From Prevotella sp. tf2-5 (GTDB taxonomy: Bacteria; Bacteroidota; Bacteroidia; Bacteroidales; Bacteroidaceae), in the NCBI RefSeq assembly GCF_900115435.1, contig NZ_FOWK01000008.1, forward strand, positions 62,001 to 126,000: a DNA stretch of 64,000 bases, written 5' to 3'. The notes under the pieces were generated by a model. It made no database searches, was not told the origin of the DNA, and worked only from the letters and a program-made list of their open reading frames with translations. Shown here in pieces: positions 8,058 through 16,671 of this stretch (positions within the stretch are counted from its first letter, which is position 1; each line of letters starts with the position of its first letter). Both the position numbers and the translations under genes were made by a program.

Positions 8058-9008
8058 ATGCCAGGAAAGGTAACGAGAGAAGGAAACATCATCTACCTCA
8101 ACGCCTATGGCCGTTGGTATCAGTATGATGAGACACGTCCGCCACTAGGGGCGGGAGCCATGGGGGTGGTGTATCTCGGACAGGACTGTCAGACACGTGA
8201 GCCGATAGCCGTCAAAAGGGTTGTCGACCGCTATGCCAATAATCCGGAGGTGCGCCGCAGAGCGCATCAGGAGGCAGATTTGATGTTCAGTCATCCTAAC
8301 CTGGTGGAGATGCTGGGCTGTTGTGAACTGGATCCCTATCAGGGACCAATCTTTATCATCAGCCGTTTTGTGAAAGGGGAGAACATTGATAAGTTTATCA
8401 ACGCACATGTTCGTTCGCTACCGAATGCGGAGCATCGCATCTGCGAACTCTTCCTGCCCGTGCTCGACGCCCTTGCCTACATCCATTCGAAAGGGATTAT
8501 CCACATGGATATCAAACCTTCGAATATCATGATGGAACAGGGACGTAATGTGCGACTGATGGACTTGGGGATTTCTGACGTGACAGAGACCGTCAACAGC
8601 TCTACGTCGGGTATGATGGGAACTCCCAAATATGCCGCTCCAGAACAGTTCTCGGATGTGGAGAACAAGCCCCAGCTCACTTCGGCAACAGATATTTATG
8701 AGGCAGGAATCACCTTGTATGAGTTGATTACCAAACAGAACCCGTTCTCGGCAGCGACCATTGCGGAGGCGAAAGAACTACATCATGGCATGGTACTCCC
8801 GCAGGTACCAGGTATCTCTGATTCCGTCTTCGAGGTGACACGTAAGGCGACAGCCATCCATCCTTCTGACCGTTACCAGAATGCGAATGCGATGAAGGCG
8901 GCATTGAAAGCGGCACTGCCTCCCCGTAACTTCTCGAAGTTCGACAGGTTCATGAAAAAAGTACAAGACAGTAATGTGTCTGTCATAGCAAATATTCTTA
9001 AGAAATAA
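8058..9008 (+). CDS. Soluble Hanks-type serine/threonine protein kinase
   Basis: 316 residues with no membrane helix. Kinase domain about 20-290: Gly-rich LGAGAMGVVYLG, IAVK lysine, HMDIKPSN (H149-N156), DLG (169-171) in place of DFG, and KYAAPEQ. The HRD arginine is replaced by Met150, so activation by loop phosphorylation may differ from the first kinase. The catalytic Asp151 and Lys153 remain. The gene sits 20 bases after the membrane kinase and 3 bases before the phosphatase. A cascade in which kinase 1 acts on kinase 2, or two kinases sharing one phosphatase, is possible (inference). Confidence 0.92.
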   Translation: MPGKVTREGNIIYLNAYGRWYQYDETRPPLGAGAMGVVYLGQDCQTREPIAVKRVVDRYANNPEVRRRAHQEADLMFSHPNLVEMLGCCELDPYQGPIFIISRFVKGENIDKFINAHVRSLPNAEHRICELFLPVLDALAYIHSKGIIHMDIKPSNIMMEQGRNVRLMDLGISDVTETVNSSTSGMMGTPKYAAPEQFSDVENKPQLTSATDIYEAGITLYELITKQNPFSAATIAEAKELHHGMVLPQVPGISDSVFEVTRKATAIHPSDRYQNANAMKAALKAALPPRNFSKFDRFMKKVQDSNVSVIANILKK

Positions 9009-9011
9009 TAT

Positions 9012-10412
9012 ATGAATGCAATTAAGACAGCCATGCCGTTCGCAGGCTATTGGGACACCCGACAAGGAGGCCGCCCTGAGAATCAGGACTCTTGCGGTTT
9101 CCTGGATACTGACAAGGGATTGATTGCCGTAGTCTGCGATGGAATGGGAGGTGGTCCTGCAGGACGACTTGCCTCCACAATCGCTGTTCAGAAGATTGTG
9201 GAGTATGTGGTCAACGCACCCCAAGACATGCCCCGTACAGAGATGGTTGCCCAGGCGATAGAGTATGCCCATCAGTCTATCCATGCCAAGGTGGCTGAGA
9301 CTCCAGCGGTAAGGGGTATGGGCTCTACGGCTACTGTGGTACTGATTAACGACCATTCCGCAATTCTCGGACATGTGGGCGACAGTCGTATCTACCAGTT
9401 CCGCCGGGGTAGGAAAATATTCCGTACCGCCGATCACTCGATGGTGGGAGAACTGGTACGTAACGGTACATTGACAGAGGAGCAGGCAAGACTATCATCA
9501 CAATCGAATATCATCACCAAAGCACTGGGGAGTAAGTTGTCAAACCTTGCGGAAGTTACAGAACGACCTTATGAAAAAGGTGACCGTTTCATGCTCTGTA
9601 CGGATGGCATCTGGGGAGCACTTCCTGAACCAGAGCTGGTTAAGAAAGTCGCTAAGACCGTCTCTCTGTCGGGAGCCGTCGACGGCATTGTATTGGATGT
9701 GGATGAGATCGGTCGCAAAAATGGTAATAAGCATGATAACTTGACCATCGCATTATTAGAAACAAAGAAAGATTCATTATTAAAAGAGAAAATGAGTAAG
9801 ACAACATTACGAACCCTTATCGGACTGGCAGTTATCTGTCTCGTGAGCATTATCCTGAACTTCGTGCTGCTCTTCCAGCAGTCCTCCGATAAAAATGATA
9901 GTGAGATGGAGGCACTTCTTGTGGAGAACGAGGCAAGGGGGAATCGTATCAGGAACCTGGAGGACAGTATCAATGTGCTATTGGGACATGTAGCAACTTC
10001 AAAACAGGAGGCTGCCGATGCTACCATGCAGGTAGCGAAGGAAAAAGAGAATCAGGCAGAGAAGGCAAAGAGTGAAGCGGAGCAGAAAGCAAAAGAAGCT
10101 AAGGAAGCTGCCGACCAGGCAAAGCAAGCTGCCAGTCAGGCTCAGGCTGCCGCTGATGCCATCCAGAAATCACGCAGTGGTGTTATCGCACAACTGACTA
10201 AAATCAAGGATATGCAGGAGAATACTGAGCGTAAACAGTTACGTACGACAGTGGCAGAACAGTTGAAGAGTCTTGCTGCCAAAGATACTAAGAACAAGAC
10301 AACTTATGACGAGGTGAGAGAAAAACTGGGAAATAAGATTGCCACGGAGAACTCTGACAAAAGTGTGGGTCACTATAAGGCATTGATAACAAAGCTCCAA
10401 TCAATTAAATAA
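9012..10412 (+). CDS. Transmembrane PP2C-family serine/threonine phosphatase
   Basis: 466 residues. The PP2C domain (about 10-250) has RPENQDS, VVCDGMGGGPAG, GHVGDSRIYQF, DHSMVGELV and HDNLTIALL, which supply the metal-binding aspartates. A single helix at about 268-288 follows. A long Ala/Lys/Glu/Gln-rich coiled coil (about 300-400, AEQKAKEAKEAADQAKQAAS) is then predicted outside the cytoplasm. PP2C enzymes reverse Hanks-kinase phosphorylation, and here the gene follows both kinases in the operon. A membrane-anchored PP2C with a C-terminal coiled coil suggests that, like the first kinase, it may take an envelope input. Confidence 0.92.
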   Translation: MNAIKTAMPFAGYWDTRQGGRPENQDSCGFLDTDKGLIAVVCDGMGGGPAGRLASTIAVQKIVEYVVNAPQDMPRTEMVAQAIEYAHQSIHAKVAETPAVRGMGSTATVVLINDHSAILGHVGDSRIYQFRRGRKIFRTADHSMVGELVRNGTLTEEQARLSSQSNIITKALGSKLSNLAEVTERPYEKGDRFMLCTDGIWGALPEPELVKKVAKTVSLSGAVDGIVLDVDEIGRKNGNKHDNLTIALLETKKDSLLKEKMSKTTLRTLIGLAVICLVSIILNFVLLFQQSSDKNDSEMEALLVENEARGNRIRNLEDSINVLLGHVATSKQEAADATMQVAKEKENQAEKAKSEAEQKAKEAKEAADQAKQAASQAQAAADAIQKSRSGVIAQLTKIKDMQENTERKQLRTTVAEQLKSLAAKDTKNKTTYDEVREKLGNKIATENSDKSVGHYKALITKLQSIK

Positions 10413-10422
10413 CGGATAGCCT

Positions 10423-11130
10423 ATGAAAACAATTACAGTAGGACGCGGAGAGGGCTGTAACATCATCGTTGATGACGAGATGATGAGCCGCCGTCATGCA
10501 ATTATAAAGATTCCCACTTTCGGGGGTATGGAGATTGTCGATATGAGTAAGAACGGCACTTTCGTCAATGGTGTCCGTCTTCGCCCCAATGTTCCATTCC
10601 CTATCACCCGTAAGGATGTGGTGAACTTTGCAGATGTGCACCAGTTGGACTGGTCAAAGGTACCTGACCCGTTGAAATATTATAAAATAGGTGTGATGGC
10701 TGTGGGAGGACTCGTCGTGCTTTTGTTGGCGATATTCTTGTTAAAGAGTTTGCTGAGTGGTTCTAAGGAAACACCGGCAGAGCCAGCTGTTGAGCAAGTG
10801 GCAAAACCTGTTCAGACTGTAGAGGCAGAGCAACAGCAAGAGTTGACTGAGGAGAAAAAGGAGGAGGAGACTGTTCCTGAGGAGAATGTTCCAGAGGCAA
10901 CCTCACCAGAGGGTTCTGAGAACGCCTCTGCCAGCAAGAACGATGAGGTGATTGATGTCTATGGCGCTGCCCGTGCCAGCAAAAGGAAACGTGAGGCGGA
11001 GGAGCGTGCCCGTCAGCAGAAGGCAAGGGAGGCTCAGAAGGCAAAAGAGGCTCAGAAACAGCAGGACAGCAAGGCACCGTCCACCAGCAAGCCATCTGGT
11101 AAGAACAATAATAAAACAGTCGTAATGTAA
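10423..11130 (+). CDS. FHA-domain membrane protein
   Basis: 235 residues. A complete FHA domain (1-75) shows VGRGEGCNIIVDD (G7-R8), SRRH (S22-H25) and MSKNGTFVNG. A helix at about 88-108 (GVMAVGGLVVLLLAIFLL) is followed by a highly charged Glu/Lys/Gln-rich tail of about 120 residues with no recognisable fold. The intact Arg and Ser/His suggest real phosphothreonine binding, unlike the next gene. It probably recruits phosphorylated partners to the membrane. Gap of 10 bases to the phosphatase and 21 to the protease. Confidence 0.88.
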   Translation: MKTITVGRGEGCNIIVDDEMMSRRHAIIKIPTFGGMEIVDMSKNGTFVNGVRLRPNVPFPITRKDVVNFADVHQLDWSKVPDPLKYYKIGVMAVGGLVVLLLAIFLLKSLLSGSKETPAEPAVEQVAKPVQTVEAEQQQELTEEKKEEETVPEENVPEATSPEGSENASASKNDEVIDVYGAARASKRKREAEERARQQKAREAQKAKEAQKQQDSKAPSTSKPSGKNNNKTVVM

Positions 11131-11151
11131 CATAACTAAAAACTTAAGCAT

Positions 11152-12807
11152 ATGAAAATTATCAAAATTGGTAGCTCGCAATCTTGCGACATCGTGTTAG
11201 ACAGTAATTATGTTAGCAGCCTGCATGCTGAGATGACCATTCTTGACGATGGACAGATTATCCTGGAAGACAAGAATAGTAAGAACGGAACCATGGTTGG
11301 CAACAAGCGTATCGAACCTGGCAAGGAGGTCAATGTACAGCGTGGTGACCGTATCACGATTGCTGATACTCCATTAGTATGGGCAAAGGTTCCCGTAGCA
11401 GAGAAATTGACAAACTATAAGTCGGTGTATAACATCGGTTCTAACTACCGCAATGAAATTATCCTGAATAGTCAAACGGTAAGTCGCTTCCATGCTTCTG
11501 TAAGAATTGGAAAGGACGGCAAGACATATATCCATGATAATGGCAGCCGCAATGGTACTATGGTGAATGGTGTGAAGATTGGTGCAAACAAGGACGTCCG
11601 CATCAAGAAAGGTGATAACATCGTCTGTGGAACAGAGGATGTGACGGAACAGATTACAGCATTGATGCCTAAGACGAACATGACCATGATCTACGGTATC
11701 GCAGGGGCAGTAGGTGTGTTGGCACTGATTGGTATCCTCTTTGCTTTTTGGCCCAAGGGTGGCGACTCAGAGCCTGTTGCCGTTCTAAGTGACTCTACAA
11801 CTGTTGCCGCTTCCTCCACCCCATCCAGTGTTTCTCCAGAGAAATACCGCAATACGGTGGTATATGTAGGTGCACAGTATCACTATATCGCTGAGTTTGA
11901 GGATAACCCGATGCCTGACACATGGAATGGCAAGATTGAGGACATCGCCGCACAGCAGCCTTATTGTGCAACGGCATTCTTCCTTGACCGTAAGGGTTAT
12001 ATGGGTACGAACCGTCATGTTGCTGTGCCCTGGGACTATCGTTCCAAGGAAGAGGACAACTGGATTCGTGAGCGTATTGAGTATCGCATAGAACTGATGC
12101 GCCGTACTTGTATGTATATGCAGACCGGTGATGACAGGCTGACGACCAGCAACAAAGGTAGGGATTTCTCAATGCCAACGATGCAGGCTTTTGCACAGAC
12201 TGATTTGTTCAAGGCTATTAACAATCATATCCAGAAATTCGGTGCTGGATGGAGTGGGGAACTGAACAAAATCATAGATCGCCTGAACCGCTCTCGTTAT
12301 GAAATATCCGGTGCAATCGATTATATTACTGTAGGATATGCGGGCAGAAACTACACACATCTGGATGAATTCCAGCGTTGTGACGTGGTTGCTGACTCTA
12401 AGGACAAGGATATAGATATCGCTCTTCTCCAGTTGAATGACAAGAAAACTCCTCAGGAGGTTGAGATGGTGTTCAGTCCAAGCGAATTCTGTACGGAGCG
12501 TCTGGTTCCTCTCAAGGACAAACTTTTCACCATCGGTTATCCTGCAGGTTTGAACTGGGCACTTGACAGAAAGACGAAATCACTGGAGCCTAGTATCAAG
12601 GAGACGAAGTGCAGCAAGGAACCTAGCAAATATGACTTCGAGTTCCAAGAACAGTCTGTTGGTGGAAGCAGTGGTTCTCCTGTCTTCAACGAAAGTGGTC
12701 AACTCGTGGGTATTTTGTGGGGTGGAACCAGTGTTGCAGGTGGCTTTACCAAAGCTGTACAGGCTAAGTTCTTGAAGAAGATTTACGATGAAGAAGCTGT
12801 TCAATAA
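11152..12807 (+). CDS. Double-FHA transmembrane trypsin-like serine protease
   Basis: 551 residues. FHA domain A (1-75) and FHA domain B (90-165) lie before a helix at about 179-201. A chymotrypsin-like protease domain (about 225-548) follows, predicted outside the cytoplasm. The triad candidates are His289 (GTNRHVAV), Asp420 or Asp422 (DKDIDIALLQL) and Ser507 (GGSSGSPVF). In both FHA domains the conserved phosphate-contacting Arg after Gly is Ser (GS at 7-8 and 96-97), while the SxxH part remains, so phosphopeptide binding may be weak or altered. The layout joins cytoplasmic FHA modules to an envelope protease, suggesting inside-out control of proteolysis. The substrate is unknown; the two secreted proteins that follow are candidates. 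Confidence 0.9.
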   Translation: MKIIKIGSSQSCDIVLDSNYVSSLHAEMTILDDGQIILEDKNSKNGTMVGNKRIEPGKEVNVQRGDRITIADTPLVWAKVPVAEKLTNYKSVYNIGSNYRNEIILNSQTVSRFHASVRIGKDGKTYIHDNGSRNGTMVNGVKIGANKDVRIKKGDNIVCGTEDVTEQITALMPKTNMTMIYGIAGAVGVLALIGILFAFWPKGGDSEPVAVLSDSTTVAASSTPSSVSPEKYRNTVVYVGAQYHYIAEFEDNPMPDTWNGKIEDIAAQQPYCATAFFLDRKGYMGTNRHVAVPWDYRSKEEDNWIRERIEYRIELMRRTCMYMQTGDDRLTTSNKGRDFSMPTMQAFAQTDLFKAINNHIQKFGAGWSGELNKIIDRLNRSRYEISGAIDYITVGYAGRNYTHLDEFQRCDVVADSKDKDIDIALLQLNDKKTPQEVEMVFSPSEFCTERLVPLKDKLFTIGYPAGLNWALDRKTKSLEPSIKETKCSKEPSKYDFEFQEQSVGGSSGSPVFNESGQLVGILWGGTSVAGGFTKAVQAKFLKKIYDEEAVQ

Positions 12808-14126
12808 TGAGAATAAATAAAGGTCTTATCATATTACTGATGTGTCTTGCCCTGCCTATGGTGGGGCAAGCACAGTCTGCCCATTGGGCAGTAAGTCCCA
12901 TCTATCAATCTGTCACACGGTTTGCCTCGAATCTGTTTAAGATTAAGACAGCGATGAGCACTGGTATTTGTGACGAGGAGGAGAAATGGGTGGTGTCACC
13001 TTCCATGGACTCTATCACGTACTTAACCAATGGATATGCCCTTGCCATGACTAAAAACAAGGACAGATACCGTATCATCTATGTTGTCAAGGAAAATGGT
13101 ACCCGTGCGTCGCTGAAAGAGGAAGTGTACGTCAGTGAGTTTCCTTATTTCTCAGATGACCGTTGTGCGGTGGTAAACAAGAAAGGGAAATATGGTTTTA
13201 TTGACCCTTCTGGAAAGTTGGTGATTCCTTGTTCTTATACGGCTGCTGTCCCCTTCCAGAATGGGGTCGCCCAAGTGGCAAAAGGCAAAGGAAAGAAAAA
13301 GGGTGATTTTATAGAGATTAATCCCTCTGGCTCTGTTGTTCGTACTATTGATCATTTGAATAAGGTGGATATAGGATTTGTGAACAGACCGTATGAGGCT
13401 CCTGACGATCCGTCTTTCTCACGGTTTATGGATAATAAGGAGTATGGCTATAAGGCAGGAAATACCACAATCCTCCCAACTCAGTTTGAAGAGGCGGAAA
13501 AGCCCTGTGACGGTCATGCTATTGTGATGGTTGACCACATGTATGGTGTGGTAAAATTCAATAGCGCTACCATTGATTGTCATGTTAGTGAGTCTGGCGG
13601 ACAACTGAAGGTGGAAGCAGAGATACCCTCCATTTGGGAGAATAAGGTGGCGACATTATCCCGTATCGTCAATGATGCCTCTCGGAAAGAGTATGAGATG
13701 GAGGGTTCTGGTACAGAGCGTACGCTGACGACGAATGTGTCGAAGGAGAATGGTAAGAGAGTCTATGAACTTGCTTGTGATAAACTGATTCTATGGCGTA
13801 GTCAGTACAAGGTGGAGAGTTCCAAAGGGAAAGGATCTCAGGGTGGAACAGGAATCACAGTGAGTGCTCCTGCATCAGTGAAAGCCAACAAGAAAGGTGT
13901 TTGTGCAGTTCCTATCAAGGTCGTTAACCGTGGTAGTTCGGAGCGGTCAATCAGTATCTCTCTCAGTACTGGACAGAAAAGTTCTCTTAAGGTTGGTGCA
14001 GGAAAGACAGGCTCTGTGACAGTCAATGTCCCAGTGACCAAAAAGACCTCCTGTACGATTACGGCACGAGGTGGTGGCGTGTCCAGCTCATGTTCCACAA
14101 CTTTGAATCCTGCAATTGTATTGTAA
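12807..14126 (+). CDS. Secreted WG-repeat protein with C-terminal Ig-like domain
   Basis: 439 residues with a signal peptide (MRINKGLIILLMCLALPMVGQA). The middle part carries WG-type repeats (KKGKYGFIDPSGKLVIPCSY, TAAVPFQNGVAQVA, HMYGVVKFNSATI), a module often found in bacterial binding proteins. The last 90 residues form a Ser/Thr/Val-rich Ig-like domain. The start overlaps the protease stop by one base (TAATG), which points to coupled translation. It would lie in the periplasm with the protease domain and could be its ligand, inhibitor or substrate (inference). Confidence 0.82.
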   Translation: MRINKGLIILLMCLALPMVGQAQSAHWAVSPIYQSVTRFASNLFKIKTAMSTGICDEEEKWVVSPSMDSITYLTNGYALAMTKNKDRYRIIYVVKENGTRASLKEEVYVSEFPYFSDDRCAVVNKKGKYGFIDPSGKLVIPCSYTAAVPFQNGVAQVAKGKGKKKGDFIEINPSGSVVRTIDHLNKVDIGFVNRPYEAPDDPSFSRFMDNKEYGYKAGNTTILPTQFEEAEKPCDGHAIVMVDHMYGVVKFNSATIDCHVSESGGQLKVEAEIPSIWENKVATLSRIVNDASRKEYEMEGSGTERTLTTNVSKENGKRVYELACDKLILWRSQYKVESSKGKGSQGGTGITVSAPASVKANKKGVCAVPIKVVNRGSSERSISISLSTGQKSSLKVGAGKTGSVTVNVPVTKKTSCTITARGGGVSSSCSTTLNPAIVL

Positions 14127-14136
14127 AGAGAAAAAG

Positions 14137-15123
14137 ATGATGCGAAAATTCATAAGTTTCCTTTTATTTTTAGTGTCCTCATCTGTGATGGCACAGCAGA
14201 AGGTTTACGATAAACTGATCCTCATGGACGGAGACATCGTCGAGGGTCGTATCACGGTACAGCATCCGGGGAGGGATCTGGTGTTTTCAGTGGACAACCA
14301 GGAGAGAACCTACTTGTTAGAAGATGTTCTGGCAATAGAGCGTATCAAACGTACCGCTGACGATCTTTCGGGACTCAATGATATTGTTGAGACAAGGGAT
14401 GGGAAAATCTATAAGGGACAGATTTTCAAGCAGCTAGTGGGAAAGTCTGTTTATTTGTTAGATGACAACGGGGTAGAGCGGATTATCAAGAACGCTGATA
14501 TTGCCTGTCAGAAAAAAGAAAAGCTCAACCAGGCACAGACTTTGGTAGAGCAGACTCCCTTCTTGGATGTGGTGGTTACGGAGACAGGTCGTTATCAGGG
14601 TGTTATCGTTCTTCAGGATTATGGAACAGATAAGGCGCCCAGCTTCTTGTGTGTGGAAGATGCCGATGGTCAGCAGCATAAAGTAGAGATAGCTGCGATT
14701 ACGGAGATACAACGTATTCCGAATAATCAATATCTGCTCGTCAAAGAATTCAAGGTTGGTGCTGGGGAGGTTTTCTTTAATAGGAATTTGGTAATGGCAT
14801 TAAATGGTGCCACGGACGATGATGCCACCTTCAAGATTGACCGTGCGAATATACAGGCTCCTGTCGTAGACAGTCCCTTGATGATAGAGATGATGGACAC
14901 ACCTGGTAATCAGCAGGGTATATTGATCCGTGCTGACGTTCAGACCCAAAAGAAAAAAGAGATATTGTCTTTTGGTTATAAGGATATGGTACTTTCTCCA
15001 ATCCGCCCTCGTTCTACGACAACTGTCAGGCAAACATTAAGGATGGAGTACGGCGTGTCATCGGGTTTTTATGTATTTTTCATCCCACAAGGTCAGAAGG
15101 CTTATATCTGTGAAGTTAGATGA
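14137..15123 (+). CDS. Secreted protein of unknown function in the kinase/FHA operon
   Basis: 328 residues from the ATG at 14137. An upstream TTG (14116) in frame is less likely because it overlaps the previous gene and precedes the signal peptide (MRKFISFLLFLVSSSVMAQ) with charged residues. The mature part has repeated short beta-strand units of the form LILMDGDIVEGRITV, IVETRDGKIYKGQIFKQ and VTETGRYQGVIVLQDYG, suggesting three or four copies of a small beta-barrel-like module. No catalytic motif is recognised. The stop overlaps the TrmO start by four bases (ATGA). Its co-location suggests a role with the WG protein and protease. Confidence 0.7.
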   Translation: MMRKFISFLLFLVSSSVMAQQKVYDKLILMDGDIVEGRITVQHPGRDLVFSVDNQERTYLLEDVLAIERIKRTADDLSGLNDIVETRDGKIYKGQIFKQLVGKSVYLLDDNGVERIIKNADIACQKKEKLNQAQTLVEQTPFLDVVVTETGRYQGVIVLQDYGTDKAPSFLCVEDADGQQHKVEIAAITEIQRIPNNQYLLVKEFKVGAGEVFFNRNLVMALNGATDDDATFKIDRANIQAPVVDSPLMIEMMDTPGNQQGILIRADVQTQKKKEILSFGYKDMVLSPIRPRSTTTVRQTLRMEYGVSSGFYVFFIPQGQKAYICEVR

Positions 15124-15782
15124 GGATAGATCCAATCGCTTTTTTCCGATCACCTTTTACGTCGAAATTCGGAATACCACGACAGAGTGGAATAGTGAGT
15201 GAACTGAGAGGTAAAATCCTGTTTACGAATGATTATGCGCAGGCTGATGCACTGCGTGGCTTGGAGGAATATGACTATCTGTGGTTGATATGGGGTTTCT
15301 CAGAGCATATAGGAGTAGAGAAACATGCCACGGTGCGTCCACCATTATTAGGAGGAAATGAACGGGTAGGCGTTTGGGCTACCCGTTCTCCTTTCCGTCC
15401 TAATAATCTCGGACTCTCCTCCGTGCGTATCCTTGCTATTCATCCTGAGATTCCTGATATTGAGGTGTCTGGCGCTGATCTCATGGATGGCACTCCTATC
15501 TATGATATAAAACCTTACCTCCCTTATGTCGACAGCCATGCAGAAGCACGGGGTGGTTTCACGGATACTCATCAATGGAAACGACTGGAAGTGGTGATAC
15601 CCGACATGGTCCGTCCTTGCTTTGATGAAGAGCAGTGGCGAGTGATAGAGGAGATATTGTCTTTAGACCCCCGTCCTCATTATCATGAAGATGACCAGCG
15701 TATGTATGGCATGCCCTTTGCAGACAGGGATATCCATTTCAGGGTGAGTAACGGGGTATTGACAATTGATAAGATAGTTTAA
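15120..15782 (+). CDS. trmO: tRNA (adenine(37)-N6)-methyltransferase TrmO (TsaA/YaeB family)
   Basis: 220 residues. Family signatures are clear: IAFFRSPFTSKFGIPRQSG near the N-terminus, LEEYDYLWLIWGFSEH, and GVWATRSPFRPNNLGLSSVR, the SAM-binding core. Family members methylate N6-threonylcarbamoyladenosine at position 37 of tRNA-Thr. It overlaps the preceding operon gene by four bases, so it is transcribed with the signalling cassette, though its role is housekeeping. No terminator is seen after it. Confidence 0.93.
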   Translation: MRIDPIAFFRSPFTSKFGIPRQSGIVSELRGKILFTNDYAQADALRGLEEYDYLWLIWGFSEHIGVEKHATVRPPLLGGNERVGVWATRSPFRPNNLGLSSVRILAIHPEIPDIEVSGADLMDGTPIYDIKPYLPYVDSHAEARGGFTDTHQWKRLEVVIPDMVRPCFDEEQWRVIEEILSLDPRPHYHEDDQRMYGMPFADRDIHFRVSNGVLTIDKIV

Positions 15783-15833
15783 TTTATTTTACAGAAAAAG
15801 GAGGAAAAATTTGCATGGTTGGAGAATAATCCA

Positions 15834-15841
15834 TATATTTG
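15834..15841 (+). promoter_or_regulatory. -7 element (TATATTTG) of the orphan histidine kinase
   Basis: TATATTTG, with TTG at 15811-15813 twenty bases upstream, matches the Bacteroidota promoter pattern and precedes the ATG at 15874. Confidence 0.65.
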
Positions 15842-15873
15842 CAGCAAAGTAATGAACGTAGAGGATAAAAATC

Positions 15874-16671
15874 ATGTTGATGATCTTAGTTGCATTTATA
15901 ATTATTTTGATGGCATTGGTATGCTGTTTGTGGTATATCAAGACATTGAAAGACCGACTGAGGGAGAATGCTAAGTCAGAGAAAATGAAGAAGGCATTCC
16001 TCCAGAATATCCATCATGAGATATGTGTACCCTTGAAAGCTGTGAAGGACTTGGCGGGTGTGGTAGGGAAAGAGGACTTGTACCTCTCGAAGAATGAGAA
16101 GCGCAATATCTCTGATCAGCTAACCTATAATGCTAATCTGGTGGACACCTTGTTTGATGAAGTGGTTATGTTCTCCGAGAATGTTTATGAGAAACACCAG
16201 TTACATTTGGAGTCATTCAGTCCGAATGCACTTTGTCGCCGATGTCTAGAAGCCAATATGTTTAGTATCTATCACCGTCAGGCGGTGAAATTGAATTTCA
16301 AGCGTGAGTTGAATGATGAGTTCTTTGTGAAGAACGACCGCCATATGGTGGAACTGGTGCTTAACAAACTGATATTAAATGCTTGTCGTTTCACGGAGGT
16401 CGGCGAGGTGTTGGTAGGGTGTAATACCAGTGAGAACACTGACCAGTTGACTTTCTTCGTGGAAGATACAGGAAACGGGGTTCCAGAGAATCGTCGTAAT
16501 AAACTCTTCACATGGTTTGAGAAGCCAGAGGAGATGGCTGATGAAGTGGAGCTTGACTTGAGTATTTGTCACCGTATCGCTATCAAGGTGGGAGGAGCAC
16601 TTTATATGGATGAGAACTACCACCGTCGTGGTACTCGTTTTGTATTCATTCTTCCATTGAGGCATTCTTAA
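15874..16671 (+). CDS. Small orphan membrane-bound histidine kinase
   Basis: 265 residues. One N-terminal helix (about 2-24) leads directly into a dimerisation/phosphoacceptor helix, FLQNIHHEICVPLKAV (normally SHEhRTPL). A HATPase_c domain follows with an N box (LVLNKLILNACRFT), a G1 box (VEDTGNGVPENRRNKLFTWF) and GGALYMDENYHRRGTRFVFILP. There is no periplasmic sensor, PAS or HAMP domain and no response regulator gene next to it. Homologues of this layout are common in Bacteroidota, where they often contact an unlinked regulator. The 3' end overlaps the convergent AGCS gene by four bases. Confidence 0.82.
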   Translation: MLMILVAFIIILMALVCCLWYIKTLKDRLRENAKSEKMKKAFLQNIHHEICVPLKAVKDLAGVVGKEDLYLSKNEKRNISDQLTYNANLVDTLFDEVVMFSENVYEKHQLHLESFSPNALCRRCLEANMFSIYHRQAVKLNFKRELNDEFFVKNDRHMVELVLNKLILNACRFTEVGEVLVGCNTSENTDQLTFFVEDTGNGVPENRRNKLFTWFEKPEEMADEVELDLSICHRIAIKVGGALYMDENYHRRGTRFVFILPLRHS

